NCBI GenBank assembly: GCA_009881125.1
Contig: WXFH01000033.1
Location: 1 to 28,337 of the forward strand
DNA length: 28,337 bases
Reading direction: 5' to 3'
Origin: Acidaminobacter sp.
GTDB lineage: Bacteria; Bacillota_A; Clostridia; Peptostreptococcales; Acidaminobacteraceae
Shown: piece after piece, positions 8,312 through 16,831 of the stretch
How positions within the stretch are numbered: position 1 is the stretch's first letter
Layout of the letters: each line of letters starts with the position of its first letter
Position numbers and translations under genes: made by a program
The notes under the pieces: generated by a model
Seen by the model: only the letters and a program-made list of their open reading frames with translations
Told to the model about the DNA's origin: nothing
Database searches by the model: none

Positions 8312-9937
8312 CTACACCTCTCCAGCCTCATAAACAACCCGACCACCAACCAGGGTCATGGCGACTTTCGCCTCAAGCAATTCCCTGCCTGTCAGCTCGA
8401 AAAGATTACGATCCAGGACGACCAGATCCGCGAGCTTTCCAACCTCTAACGTCCCGAGACTTGCCTCATCAAAGGACACATAGGCGGCATCGGAAGTGAA
8501 GAGCCGGACAGCTTCCATCACGCTAAGCTTCTCCTCCGGCAGCCACCCGCCATCAGGCTCCCCCGAAAAATCGCAGCGCTCAACAGCGGCGTAAATATTT
8601 TCAACAACACTGAAGCTCTCCACCGGCGCGTCGGAGCTGCCCGCCGTCCGGATCCCCATGTCACGCATGGTCTTCCAGGCGTAGACCTTGTCCATGCGTT
8701 CGCGGCCAATCCTCGCCTCCACGATCCCCATGTCCGATGGTACAAACACCGGCTGAATGTAGGCAAGGAGCTCCGCCCGCCGCATTTTTTCCAGCAGCAC
8801 CTGGGTCGTCAGCTGGGCGTGTATGATGCCGTGCCTCAGGGGGTTGAGGTGACCATTGGCAGAGCCACGGGCTTTCACCAGCTCCTCAAGCAACGTCACC
8901 GTCAAGTCAATCGCCCCATCCCCAATCGCGTGCACGGCGACCTGCATGCCGCGGCTCTCCGCCAGGGCCATAAACGCCCTCAGCTCTTCCTTTTCAAAGC
9001 TTTGTATGCCCGTGGTCCCGGGATCATCACTATAAGGCGCAGACAACAGCGCAGTCCGGGCCCCCAAGGAACCATCCGAAAACAGCTTGAGAGGCCCAAT
9101 GCGGAAAAACGCACTGCCCACGCCCGTCGTATAACCCGCCTCCAAGAAGCCCTCAAATTCCTCCGGGGTATTGAACAGACACTGCTCATAAACCCGAACC
9201 GTCAAAGCCTGCGCCCGATCCATAGCCTCCATGGCACCGACCACCTGGCGCCACGCGCCATCCGGCATCCCCATGAAATCTGTGGAGTGAATAGACGTAA
9301 TCCCCTCCCGGTTCAGATCCGCCTGGCCCATGGTCATCAGCTGGATCACAGCCTCTTCCGTCAGCGGTTCCAGCAGCAGCTTGTGGAGGAAAGCCGCACT
9401 TTCCTGCAGCACCCCCGTCTCAGCGTCAATGTAAGCGGAGACTTTTTTCGCCTCTTCCATCTGCAAAATTCGCTCCATAGCCACGCTGTTGGCAACGGCA
9501 ATGTGGCCGCAGACTCTGGTGTAGACCACCGGAAGTTCGGTCGACACCAAATCCAGATCGGCTCTCGTAACGAATCGCTGTTCTCCCGTAAAGAGATTCT
9601 GGTTCCAGCCCCAGCCCAGCAGCCAGCCCCGGTAAGGTCCCTTCTCCCGGGCAAATACCTGCCCCCGCGCAACGACCTCCTCGGGCGAAGCGCAGTCAAA
9701 AAACGGCGCGGTAATCTTGGAAACCGCGTATTCCAAGATGTGCAGGTGGGTATCCATAAACCCCGGAAGCACCAGCTTTCCCTGTAGGTCATGGCCCGCC
9801 AGCGCCTCAAGCTCCAACGCTTCCAGACTGCTGCCCAAAAAGGCAATTTTCCCGTCTTTGAGGCCTATAGCTTCATAAATTGTTTCATTATCATCCATAG
9901 TTTGAATCACACCGTTGAAAAAGATCTGGTCAAGCAT
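8312..9937 (-). CDS. YtcJ-like metal-dependent amidohydrolase
   Basis: Cytosolic member of the Amidohydrolase_3 group of the amidohydrolase superfamily (541 residues, usual length). The N-terminal sandwich domain runs into PGFMDTHLH with the metal-binding His64 and His66; HAIGDGAID and SSDAPVE carry further metal-site residues. The family contains many proteins of unknown substrate; some hydrolyse N-acyl or formyl groups. I selected the ATG at 9937 because AGAAGGAGTG stands just upstream; the frame stays open 25 codons further without a ribosome binding site. It is a single gene with its own terminator and is not clearly tied to the purine locus, so substrate remains unknown. Confidence 0.82.
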   Translation of the reverse strand: MLDQIFFNGVIQTMDDNETIYEAIGLKDGKIAFLGSSLEALELEALAGHDLQGKLVLPGFMDTHLHILEYAVSKITAPFFDCASPEEVVARGQVFAREKGPYRGWLLGWGWNQNLFTGEQRFVTRADLDLVSTELPVVYTRVCGHIAVANSVAMERILQMEEAKKVSAYIDAETGVLQESAAFLHKLLLEPLTEEAVIQLMTMGQADLNREGITSIHSTDFMGMPDGAWRQVVGAMEAMDRAQALTVRVYEQCLFNTPEEFEGFLEAGYTTGVGSAFFRIGPLKLFSDGSLGARTALLSAPYSDDPGTTGIQSFEKEELRAFMALAESRGMQVAVHAIGDGAIDLTVTLLEELVKARGSANGHLNPLRHGIIHAQLTTQVLLEKMRRAELLAYIQPVFVPSDMGIVEARIGRERMDKVYAWKTMRDMGIRTAGSSDAPVESFSVVENIYAAVERCDFSGEPDGGWLPEEKLSVMEAVRLFTSDAAYVSFDEASLGTLEVGKLADLVVLDRNLFELTGRELLEAKVAMTLVGGRVVYEAGEV

Positions 9938-10272
9938 TGCGAAACACTCCTTCTGAAATGTTTTGAGTCCAACAATTTTAACATGCAATTTCAGCGCCAA
10001 CATCGCGCCCATACCAGGCAGCCTTCGCGCAAAAGGCTGGCGCGCCCTTCCAAAGCGGGTTTCACGTCCCTGGCGTCAGTTTTCCCAAGACCGTTATAAG
10101 TAGGATTCCCCTACCTTCCCGGTAAAAATAGTTTAACATTTTTACGACCATCGGCAAAACCTATCACTTTCCCCAAAAAATAAAAAAAGAAAGCTGATAC
10201 CTATAGTCACCAACCTTCTTTCCTATCCCAAACACCAACCGCCACTTACGACGGCTGGCATTCCTTCAAAAC
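9938..10272. other. Gene-free stretch between DUF554 gene and amidohydrolase
   Basis: This 335-bp interval must hold the end of the DUF554 transcript and the promoter of the amidohydrolase. A T-rich run on the minus strand (10177-10191) lies between degenerate arms ACGACCATCGGC (10144-10155) and a GCTGAT..AGTC block (10193-10208), related to the hairpin at 1948-2011. A small stem CAGCCTT/AAGGCTG occurs at 10019-10039. I see no convincing promoter and no gene. Confidence 0.5.
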
Positions 10273-10983
10273 CTAAAGCACCCCAATCATACCCGCGACC
10301 CAGTTGTAAAACGGCACCAGGGCCACCGGCAAAAACACCGCCGGGAGCATATTGCCCACCTTGAGATCCGCGTCCACCAGCATTTTAAAGCCCAGCGCCA
10401 TAATCAGCATCCCGCCGGCCGACGTCATAGCCCCAATGACCTCCGGGCTAAGCAAATCCTTCACGGATCCCGCCGTCAGCGCGATCAGTCCCTGGTACAC
10501 CAGCACGCTGATGCTGGAAAACGCCACGCCTATTCCCAGCGTCGCCGCGAAGATCACCGACACAATGCCGTCAATGACCGACTTGGCGTACAAGGTCTGG
10601 TGATTGTTGCTGAGACCGCCCTCGAGGGCGCCCATGATGGCCATGGAGCCCACGCAGAACAGCAGCGTCGCCGTGACAAAGCCCTTCGTAAACCCGCCGG
10701 TCCCTTTGATAAACCTGCGCTCCACCGCGTGGGTCATGTTCTCCAGCCTTTGCTCAATATTGATGCCCTCGCCAATAGCCGTGCCCAGCGCCAGGCTCAG
10801 CAGCACCACCAAAATGTTCGACTCCGTTAATGCACTTGATACCCCAATGATAATGACGCCAAGTGACAGCGTCTTAATGATAGCTTGCCCGAACTTCTCC
10901 GGCATCCTCTTCCCGATCAGAAGGCCGAGAATCCCTCCAATCAATACCGCAACCGCATTTGCAATTGTACCTGACAAAATCAT
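10273..10983 (-). CDS. DUF554 family integral membrane protein
   Basis: Predicted polytopic membrane protein of 236 residues (YdfK-like). It opens with SGTIANAVAVLIGGILGLLI, a small-residue-rich membrane segment, and has about six more hydrophobic segments to the C-terminus. The function of the family is not established. The ATG at 10983 is chosen because GGAGG precedes it by 10 bases; that site lies within the end of the ogg gene. It starts five bases after the ogg stop, so the two genes are co-transcribed, though no functional link is evident. Confidence 0.85.
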   Translation of the reverse strand: MILSGTIANAVAVLIGGILGLLIGKRMPEKFGQAIIKTLSLGVIIIGVSSALTESNILVVLLSLALGTAIGEGINIEQRLENMTHAVERRFIKGTGGFTKGFVTATLLFCVGSMAIMGALEGGLSNNHQTLYAKSVIDGIVSVIFAATLGIGVAFSSISVLVYQGLIALTAGSVKDLLSPEVIGAMTSAGGMLIMALGFKMLVDADLKVGNMLPAVFLPVALVPFYNWVAGMIGVL

Positions 10984-10988
10984 ACTGC

Positions 10989-11897
10989 TTACGCCTCCGT
11001 TTCTGAATTTCTGCCCCAATGAAACAATAATTGTTGTGCATACCCAGCTTGGTCTCCAAAAAGATCCTCCGCGAAGGCCTTAATTTCTTTAGCAACCGCA
11101 TCATGAGTGAAATACAGCCGCCGCATCATCTTCATAACCCAGGTGTCCACCGGAAAAGACGCCCTCCGCCCATAACCGAACAGCATGATGCAGGACGCGA
11201 CTTTGTCACCGACTCCCGGCAGCGTCAGCAAGGCTTTCTTCAGCTGGTCGTCATCAAGCCCCCGCCAAGCCTCCAGATCCGCTTCCCCGCTGGCGACCTT
11301 CTGCGCAGTAGCCAGCAAATAATGGTCTCTATAACCCGCTCCAGCCTGCCGATAGTCATCCAACCCCAGCCCAGCCAGCACTTCAGGCTTTGGGAAGGCC
11401 TTCATGGTGGAATGAGGAACGCTTTCCCCAAACCGTTCAGAAAGCACCTCGATGCTGCATTTTATTCTGGGGATATTGTTGTTGCCCGAGAGGATGAAGG
11501 TCACGAGCATTTCCCACGGGTCCTGCCTGAGGATGCGGATCCCGCGGCCAAATTGAGCCGCTTTTGCCATGGCGGTGCTTGGATCCCGTCTCAGCAAGGT
11601 TTCTTCGATGGCCGAGTAATCCGTTTCCAGATCGAAATAACTTTTCCAGAAGCTCTCGAAGTCCTCAGGCGCAGTCTCTAAAACCACTATCCCCGCCGAT
11701 TGTCTCAGCCTCAAATACCGTCCCGATGCTGCACCCTCATAGGCAGCTTCAGTGCCTTCTGGGAGGCCGCTGTCAAGCTTTCGCCACCGGAATGCCTGAC
11801 CGCATTCAAAGGTTTTGACCAGATCGAAATAGGCACTCGGCAGTCTGATGATCCCAGAGGTTTTTGCATCTTCATTGACGAATTCTAAGGCTGCCAT
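10989..11897 (-). CDS. ogg: 8-oxoguanine DNA glycosylase/AP lyase (OGG1 type)
   Basis: Base-excision repair enzyme removing 8-oxoguanine. The 302-residue protein shows CGQAFRW (32-38), SGNNNIPRI (137-145) and a helix-hairpin-helix GPD region LPGVGDKVASC with catalytic Lys232 and Asp251 in FPVDTW. These correspond to the Lys/Asp pair of OGG1. The C-terminal AGYAQQLLFHWGR block is also typical. I use the ATG at 11897, which follows GAGGTGGAACGG; the frame continues 36 codons upstream but has no good initiation signal. It resembles the clostridial Ogg group rather than AlkA. Confidence 0.9.
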   Translation of the reverse strand: MAALEFVNEDAKTSGIIRLPSAYFDLVKTFECGQAFRWRKLDSGLPEGTEAAYEGAASGRYLRLRQSAGIVVLETAPEDFESFWKSYFDLETDYSAIEETLLRRDPSTAMAKAAQFGRGIRILRQDPWEMLVTFILSGNNNIPRIKCSIEVLSERFGESVPHSTMKAFPKPEVLAGLGLDDYRQAGAGYRDHYLLATAQKVASGEADLEAWRGLDDDQLKKALLTLPGVGDKVASCIMLFGYGRRASFPVDTWVMKMMRRLYFTHDAVAKEIKAFAEDLFGDQAGYAQQLLFHWGRNSETEA

Positions 11898-11977
11898 CCG
11901 TTCCACCTCACACATCTTAAGAAATTGTAACGTTTTCAGGGAGAATTTGCAAATTGTTTTGTGCGAAAAATGGAAGG

Positions 11978-12000
11978 AAAATGGTGCGGGGCACCATTTT
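11978..12000. repeat. Perfect hairpin upstream of ogg
   Basis: AAAATGGTGC (11978-11987) and GCACCATTTT (11991-12000) form a perfect 10-bp stem with a GGG loop. On the plus strand it ends in TTTT and on the minus strand the stem also ends in T residues, so it may act as a weak bidirectional terminator. It sits 80 bases upstream of the ogg start, adjoining the nested-stem element at 12008-12152. Confidence 0.6.
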
Positions 12001-12007
12001 CTCAAGT

Positions 12008-12152
12008 GGCTAACAGTCGTTTATCCCAGAGCTCCGCTGCGCTTCGCTCTGGGACACGGGCTGCGCCCTATACAAACAAAATCAGTCCCACAGTTCAGAG
12101 AGCAAGCTCTCTTCAATGTGGTTCCTCTTTTGTTTGTGCACTTCTGTTAGCC
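12008..12152. repeat. 145-nt nested-stem element (MITE or structured RNA candidate)
   Basis: The ends GGCTAACAG (12008-12016) and CTGTTAGCC (12144-12152) are perfectly complementary. Inside is an 8-bp hairpin CCCAGAGC/GCTCTGGG (12025-12032 with 12046-12053), then GGGC/GCCC (12058-12061 with 12065-12068). Next is a 10-bp stem ACAAACAAAA/TTTTGTTTGT (12072-12081 with 12128-12137) that encloses CCACA/TGTGG (88-92 with 117-121 of the 12000s) and AGAGAG/CTCTCT (12097-12102 with 12107-12112). The whole folds as a closed multi-branch structure. No reading frame or known RNA family is recognised. Confidence 0.65.
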
Positions 12153-12174
12153 TTCGCGCCCCCTGGGGCGCGAA
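12153..12174. repeat. GC-rich perfect hairpin next to the nested-stem element
   Basis: TTCGCGCCC (12153-12161) and GGGCGCGAA (12166-12174) pair perfectly around CCTG. It abuts the outer stem of the preceding element and the T run of the ade terminator, so it may belong to either. Confidence 0.6.
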
Positions 12175-12200
12175 AAAAGCAGGGCGCCTCAGCGCCCTGC
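12173..12200 (-). terminator. Intrinsic terminator after adenine deaminase
   Basis: GCAGGGCGC (12179-12187) and GCGCCCTGC (12192-12200) make a 9-bp stem with loop CTCA, followed on the minus strand by six T residues (12178-12173). It begins three bases beyond the ade stop codon and closes the purine locus transcript. Confidence 0.92.
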
Positions 12201-12203
12201 TTT

Positions 12204-13961
12204 CTAATCCGTCACACTTAACTCTACAAACTCAAACTTATTCACATCAAACAAACCTACATCTGTCAGCTTAATCTCCGGGATCACCGGCAGCGCCAGA
12301 AACGCCAGAGTCATCACCGGATCGTAGACACGCTTGACACCCAGGCTGTAGCCCACTTCCAAGAGTGCTTTGAGCCGATCATCCACCAGCTCAATAGGCT
12401 CGTCGGACATCAAGCCGCCAATAGGCAGCGGCATGGAGGCCACAACCTCGCCTCCCTTGACCATGGCGATCCCTCCGCCAATGCGCTGAATTTCCTCAAT
12501 GGCTGCCAGCAGGTTCTCATTGGTGTCCCCAATGACAATCAAATTGTGGCTGTCGTGGGCTATAGTCGTGGCAATGGCGCCATTCTTGAGGCCAAAGCCC
12601 TCCACCAGGCCCTTGCCAATATTGCCTGTGGCGTGGTGGCGCTCGATAACCAGGAGCTTCAAAATGTCCAGACGCTCGTCATACTTGAAGAAACCATCCT
12701 CAGTCACGACCTTGCGGACTGCGCTCTCCGTCACCAGAGAATGCGGCAGCAGCCGGATGACCCGGGCAAAGTCAGAGGACATGGCGATTCGAAGATCATC
12801 GGCAGCAACCGGTTTAAAGTTGACCGTATTCACAACTGCCTCCGAGGCAATTTCCGTCACCTCGAACAGCGCTTTCCCATGCTCCGCGACCAGACGTCCG
12901 CCTTTGAACACCATTTCAATATTGAAGGCTTTAAGATCGTCAAAGACGATCAGGTCCGCCTGGTAACCCGGCGCTACAGCGCCCCGGTCATAGAGCCTGT
13001 AAGCCTCCGCCGCATTCAAAGACGCCATTTTAATGGCAGTAATCGGCGCCAGGCCTCGGGAGATCGCCAGCCTGACGTTGTTGTCAATATGGCCTTCCAC
13101 CAGGATGTCCCCCGGGTGGCGGTCATCCGTGCAGAAGAAAATGCGCCGTACATTGTCCTTGTTGACCCCGGCCACTAACTCAGCCAGGTTCCGGGCCGCA
13201 GAGCCCTCCCGGATTTGGATATACATACCCAGGCGAAGGCGGTCGATCATCTCCTCCACCGTGGTACATTCGTGCTCGGTTCTTACCCCACCCGCCACAT
13301 AAGCGTTCAGACCCTTGTCCTTTATGACAGGGCCGTGGCCGTCGATGAGCTTTCCATCGGCAACAGCAAGCTTATCAATGGCTTCGGGCGAAGCGCTCTC
13401 CACGGCAGGATAGTCCATCATCTCCCCCAGTCCGAGGACACGGGGATGGTTGATCAGCGTTTCCAGGTCCGCCGCCAGGAGCTTCGCCCCGGCATTTTCA
13501 AAGGACGTGGAAGGCACGCAGGACGGCAGCATGACGTAGACATCCAGCGGCAAAACCTCGCTGTTGTCCAGTATATACTGAATCCCCCCAAGCCCGCAGA
13601 CGTTGGCAATTTCGTGGGGATCCGCAATGATCGTGGTGGTCCCCCGCGGCAGGATCGTCTTCGCGAACTGCGCCGGCGTCACCATGGAGGACTCAATGTG
13701 GACGTGGCCGTCGATCAGCCCCGGCGCCACATAGCGGCCCTCCAGGTCAATCTCCTCCAGCCCTTCATACTGGCCAATGCCGGCGATCTCGCCGCCGACA
13801 ATAGCCACATCCCCTTCCAGAATTTCCTCGGTAAAAACGCTGACAATTCTGGCATTCTTCAGGACAAGATCCGCTTTGACACGGCCGCTGGCCACGTCTA
13901 TGCGATTTTTGATCTTCGCTTTCAAAGCCGTTCGGTCAATCGCAAGGCCAGGACTAGCCAT
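12204..13961 (-). CDS. ade: Adenine deaminase (AdeC type)
   Basis: Cytosolic binuclear metalloenzyme converting adenine to hypoxanthine and ammonia. The 585-residue protein carries the complete set of motifs: GLIDGHVHIESSM with His86 and His88, ADPHEIANVCG, the likely bridging Glu180 (GLGEMM), His209 in DGHGP, His230 in TEHE and TDDRHP starting at Thr278. A C-terminal IAHDSHN block completes the family pattern. The ATG at 13961 follows GGAGGGAGC; it overlaps the end of the molybdenum hydroxylase gene by 8 bases (ATGGCTAG), so translation is coupled. Feeding hypoxanthine to the adjacent hydroxylase is the natural role. A second, divergent paralog at 19283-21094 allows direct comparison. Confidence 0.93.
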   Translation of the reverse strand: MASPGLAIDRTALKAKIKNRIDVASGRVKADLVLKNARIVSVFTEEILEGDVAIVGGEIAGIGQYEGLEEIDLEGRYVAPGLIDGHVHIESSMVTPAQFAKTILPRGTTTIIADPHEIANVCGLGGIQYILDNSEVLPLDVYVMLPSCVPSTSFENAGAKLLAADLETLINHPRVLGLGEMMDYPAVESASPEAIDKLAVADGKLIDGHGPVIKDKGLNAYVAGGVRTEHECTTVEEMIDRLRLGMYIQIREGSAARNLAELVAGVNKDNVRRIFFCTDDRHPGDILVEGHIDNNVRLAISRGLAPITAIKMASLNAAEAYRLYDRGAVAPGYQADLIVFDDLKAFNIEMVFKGGRLVAEHGKALFEVTEIASEAVVNTVNFKPVAADDLRIAMSSDFARVIRLLPHSLVTESAVRKVVTEDGFFKYDERLDILKLLVIERHHATGNIGKGLVEGFGLKNGAIATTIAHDSHNLIVIGDTNENLLAAIEEIQRIGGGIAMVKGGEVVASMPLPIGGLMSDEPIELVDDRLKALLEVGYSLGVKRVYDPVMTLAFLALPVIPEIKLTDVGLFDVNKFEFVELSVTD

Positions 13962-14991
13962 TGGCGTCAGCTCCCTCCGCTGCAGCAGCTTTCGCTTTTG
14001 CCTCACGGTCCGCCACTATGGCTTTCAGCACTACGTCTGGCGTTGCAGGCAATTCGAAAATCCGGATCCCTATGGCATCGTAGATAGCATTGAGGATCGC
14101 AGGCGCCACCGGCACCATGGTCGGCTCGCCTATGCCCTTTGCCCCGTATGGCGCCGTATTTTCCGGATCCTCCACAATGTACTTGTGAATCGTCGGAATG
14201 TCCATAGCCGTCGGGATAATATATTTCGCAAACTTGTTGTTCTTGATGACGCCGTCCTTGACCCCAAGGTCCTCGTACAGTGCATACCCAAGACCCATGA
14301 CAAAGCCGCCGTCAATCTGGCCTTCGACCAGATCCGGGTTGATGGCCCGGCCCACGTCCTGGACGCACCAGGCCTGCAGCACCTGCACCCGCCCAGTCTC
14401 GGTATCCACCTCAACCTCGGTGCCATAAGCGTTGAAGGTATACGGCCAGTAAGGCACCCCTTCGCCCGTCTCCGGGTTCATGCCAATAGTCTGTGCCGTA
14501 AACGAATCCGTCACCGCCAGTACCCGGCCCTCAGACTTCAGATGGGATGCGAGTTCCGCAAACGTCGTCTTTCGGCTTGGGAAGATTGGAAGCCAAATCT
14601 TTTGATCCGCCATTTCAAGACCCGCAGTGGAGTTGAGCTTCAAATACAGCCGCGCTTCTTCCAGCAACGCTTTTTTGAAGGACTCTGAGGCCTTCAGCAC
14701 CGCATTGCCTGTATTATAGGTCTGACGGCTGGCCGCCGCCGTTCCGGAATCCAGAAATTCTCTGGTATCTTCGCAGATCATATGGACCTGGTCGGAATGG
14801 ATTCCAAGTACCTCGGCACAGACCTGAGGCATGATGGTCTTCGAGCCCTGTCCTACCTCAGTGGCACCGACACGAAGCAAAATCTCCCCATTTTCAGCGA
14901 GTTCAACAGTCGCCACGGAATAATCCGGGAAACCATTGCCATAACCCGTGCCATACCAGCTGAGTGCTATACCTCTTCCGCGCTTAAGCAT
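13954..14991 (-). CDS. Molybdenum hydroxylase, C-terminal molybdopterin subunit
   Basis: This 345-residue protein equals the second half of the xanthine dehydrogenase large chain. It has VGATEVGQGS (41-50) and GAKGIGEP (283-290), whose Glu289 corresponds to the catalytic base of the family. It starts eight bases inside the end of the preceding gene (ATGCTTAA), so the Mo-cofactor chain is encoded as two coupled genes. The same four-gene layout (about 50, 37, 33 and 23 kDa chains) is known for nicotinate dehydrogenase of Eubacterium barkeri. Context with adenine deaminase and a purine permease favours hypoxanthine/xanthine or another purine as substrate. The Ala-rich tail after residue 330 is probably disordered. 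Confidence 0.88.
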   Translation of the reverse strand: MLKRGRGIALSWYGTGYGNGFPDYSVATVELAENGEILLRVGATEVGQGSKTIMPQVCAEVLGIHSDQVHMICEDTREFLDSGTAAASRQTYNTGNAVLKASESFKKALLEEARLYLKLNSTAGLEMADQKIWLPIFPSRKTTFAELASHLKSEGRVLAVTDSFTAQTIGMNPETGEGVPYWPYTFNAYGTEVEVDTETGRVQVLQAWCVQDVGRAINPDLVEGQIDGGFVMGLGYALYEDLGVKDGVIKNNKFAKYIIPTAMDIPTIHKYIVEDPENTAPYGAKGIGEPTMVPVAPAILNAIYDAIGIRIFELPATPDVVLKAIVADREAKAKAAAAEGADANG

Positions 14992-16333
14992 GTTCCGTCA
15001 CCGACCTTTCTTGAACCGCTGCAGAATCGGATCCCGGCACTGCTTTGGTCCCTGAAGATGCCGCATCAAGGCCCGCAGCTTCACTGCCGCCATTCATAGC
15101 CTGGTTCAAAATCTCAAGACAAGTCTCCAGGGGCACAGACTCCGTCAGAACCTGACCGTTCGCCGTGACTGAGCCTTTTCTGAAGAGGTTCTTCATACGA
15201 ATCTCATAAGGTGACATGCCAAGGGCTTCCGCCAAAATGTCCATATGCTGCTCATAGGCTACCGGTACCTGAGTCGCTCCAAAGCCCCGCATAGCGCCGG
15301 CATAAGGATTGTTGGTATAAACTGAGTAGCTGTCAACAAAGACGTTTTCAATTTCATAAGGTCCGGTAATGTGAACGCCTGCTTTTCGCATGACGTTGAT
15401 CGCCCAGGACGCGTATGCTCCGGTATCCCCGTGAAGCTCAGCTTCCAGGGCCAGCAGCTTCCCGTCCTCAGCCGCGCCAACTTTAAGGCGCATGAAGACC
15501 GGGTGCCGCTTGGAGTGCGCGTAGAAGGACTCCTCCCGAGCCATAGTCGTCTTGACCGGACGGCCAAGGGCAATCGTCGCCAGCGCCAGGTGAATCTGCA
15601 TGCTGATATCCTCCCGGCCGCCAAAGGCGCCGCCGACCACAGGATTCAGAATGACCACCTGCTCCAGCTCCCAGCCTATAGCCTCCGCCACTTCGATCTG
15701 GTCAAAGTGCGGATACTGGGTGGACGCCACCACAATGACTTTGTCCTCTTCCATATAGGCCAGTCCGCTCTCAGGCTGTAAAAAGACATGATCGACAAAA
15801 GGCGAAACGTACTCCCGCTCAATGACCACGGCTGAGTCCGCAAAACCCTTTGTCACATCCCCGCGCCTGCATTTATAGTGATAAATCAGGTTGTCTTTGC
15901 CGTCATGAACCTGTGGCGCGCCCTCTTTCATAGCCTCTTTTGGGTCGAAGACCGCTGGAAGTGCTTCATACGACACTTTCACCAAAGCGCAGGCGTCATC
16001 CGCCTGAGCCTGAGTCTCCGCCACCACAAACGCAATGGGATCACCGACACGGCGAACCTTACGGGCGCAAAGTACCTCATGATCCTTGAACAGAACGCCA
16101 TGGACATTATGCCCAGTGACATCCGCAGCGGTAAAGATCCGGATGACACCCGGCGCTTTTTCAGCTTCCGTCAGATCCAGCGTAAAATACCCGTGAGGAA
16201 TCTCAGACCGGACTGTCGCTCCATAGACGCAGTTTTCCATTTCAATATCCTGAGGATACAGCGCCGTTCCCGTCAGCTTCGCCCGGGCGTCTTTGCGCTG
16301 AATTCTCTGGCCTACAGATTTCAGTGTGCTCAT
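14984..16333 (-). CDS. Molybdenum hydroxylase, N-terminal molybdopterin subunit
   Basis: First half of the large catalytic chain (449 residues). The a/b-hammerhead domain is at about 15-125. GGAFGGRE is at 234-241, AREESF around 265-270 places a Glu where xanthine dehydrogenase has its substrate-binding Glu, and RGFG (349-352) corresponds to the Mo-site Arg loop. The last 30 residues are Ser/Ala/Gly-rich with no homology expected, as for a natural chain end rather than a recent frameshift. GAGGTGAG precedes the ATG, which overlaps the stop of the 2Fe-2S gene by four bases (ATGA). It would assemble with the other three subunits in the cytoplasm. Confidence 0.9.
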   Translation of the reverse strand: MSTLKSVGQRIQRKDARAKLTGTALYPQDIEMENCVYGATVRSEIPHGYFTLDLTEAEKAPGVIRIFTAADVTGHNVHGVLFKDHEVLCARKVRRVGDPIAFVVAETQAQADDACALVKVSYEALPAVFDPKEAMKEGAPQVHDGKDNLIYHYKCRRGDVTKGFADSAVVIEREYVSPFVDHVFLQPESGLAYMEEDKVIVVASTQYPHFDQIEVAEAIGWELEQVVILNPVVGGAFGGREDISMQIHLALATIALGRPVKTTMAREESFYAHSKRHPVFMRLKVGAAEDGKLLALEAELHGDTGAYASWAINVMRKAGVHITGPYEIENVFVDSYSVYTNNPYAGAMRGFGATQVPVAYEQHMDILAEALGMSPYEIRMKNLFRKGSVTANGQVLTESVPLETCLEILNQAMNGGSEAAGLDAASSGTKAVPGSDSAAVQERSVTEHA

Positions 16334-16812
16334 TTCTGCTCACCTCGCTCCTGCATGACCTCGGAAGCGGTTTTGATGGCTTTCACCATCTTATCATAAC
16401 CCGTGCAGCGGCAGAGATTCCCGCTGATGGCCTCTTTGATTTCGTTGTCATCCGGCGCAACGTTCTTGTCCAGCAGGGCTTTAGCCGAAAGCACCATACC
16501 CGGAATGCAGTAGCCGCATTGAACCGCGCCGTTATCGAGAAACGCCTGTTGAACAGGATCAAGACCATCGGCAGTCTCAAGCCCTTCAATCGTGACGATC
16601 TTTTTCCCTTCGCATTGTGCCGCGAGCACCAGACAAGAATCCACCGCATTGCCGTCCAAAATGACAGTGCAAGCGCCGCATTCGCCTTCCCCGCAGCCTT
16701 CCTTCGTCCCCGTCAGCCCCAGCGGACCTCGGATGACGTCTAAAAGCCTCATGTGATCCTCAATTTCAAGCCTGTGGTCTTTTCCGTTCACATTCAAATT
16801 CAGCGTAATCAT
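16330..16812 (-). CDS. Molybdenum hydroxylase, 2x[2Fe-2S] subunit
   Basis: Electron-transfer subunit of 160 residues. Cys40, Cys45, Cys48 and Cys60 (CGEGECGAC, then C) form the plant-ferredoxin cluster; Cys99, Cys102, Cys134 and Cys136 (CGYC, CRC) form the second cluster near the Mo site. Both sets are complete. The start is the ATG at 16812 behind a run of G residues (CAGGGGGG). It sits 19 bases after the FAD subunit gene and overlaps the next gene by four bases. Confidence 0.95.
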   Translation of the reverse strand: MITLNLNVNGKDHRLEIEDHMRLLDVIRGPLGLTGTKEGCGEGECGACTVILDGNAVDSCLVLAAQCEGKKIVTIEGLETADGLDPVQQAFLDNGAVQCGYCIPGMVLSAKALLDKNVAPDDNEIKEAISGNLCRCTGYDKMVKAIKTASEVMQERGEQK

Positions 16813-16831
16813 GATGCTACCCCCCTGTTGC

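Noticed and set aside
11898..12005. N-terminal 36-codon extension of Ogg
   Set aside because: The extension passes through the hairpin at 11978-12000 and has no initiation signal, whereas GAGGTGG stands before the ATG at 11897.
13954..16333. Frameshifted pseudogene of a single xanthine dehydrogenase large subunit
   Set aside because: The second chain starts cleanly with an 8-base coupled overlap, the first ends in a natural low-complexity tail, and the four-subunit layout is known from nicotinate dehydrogenase. The split is more likely genuine.
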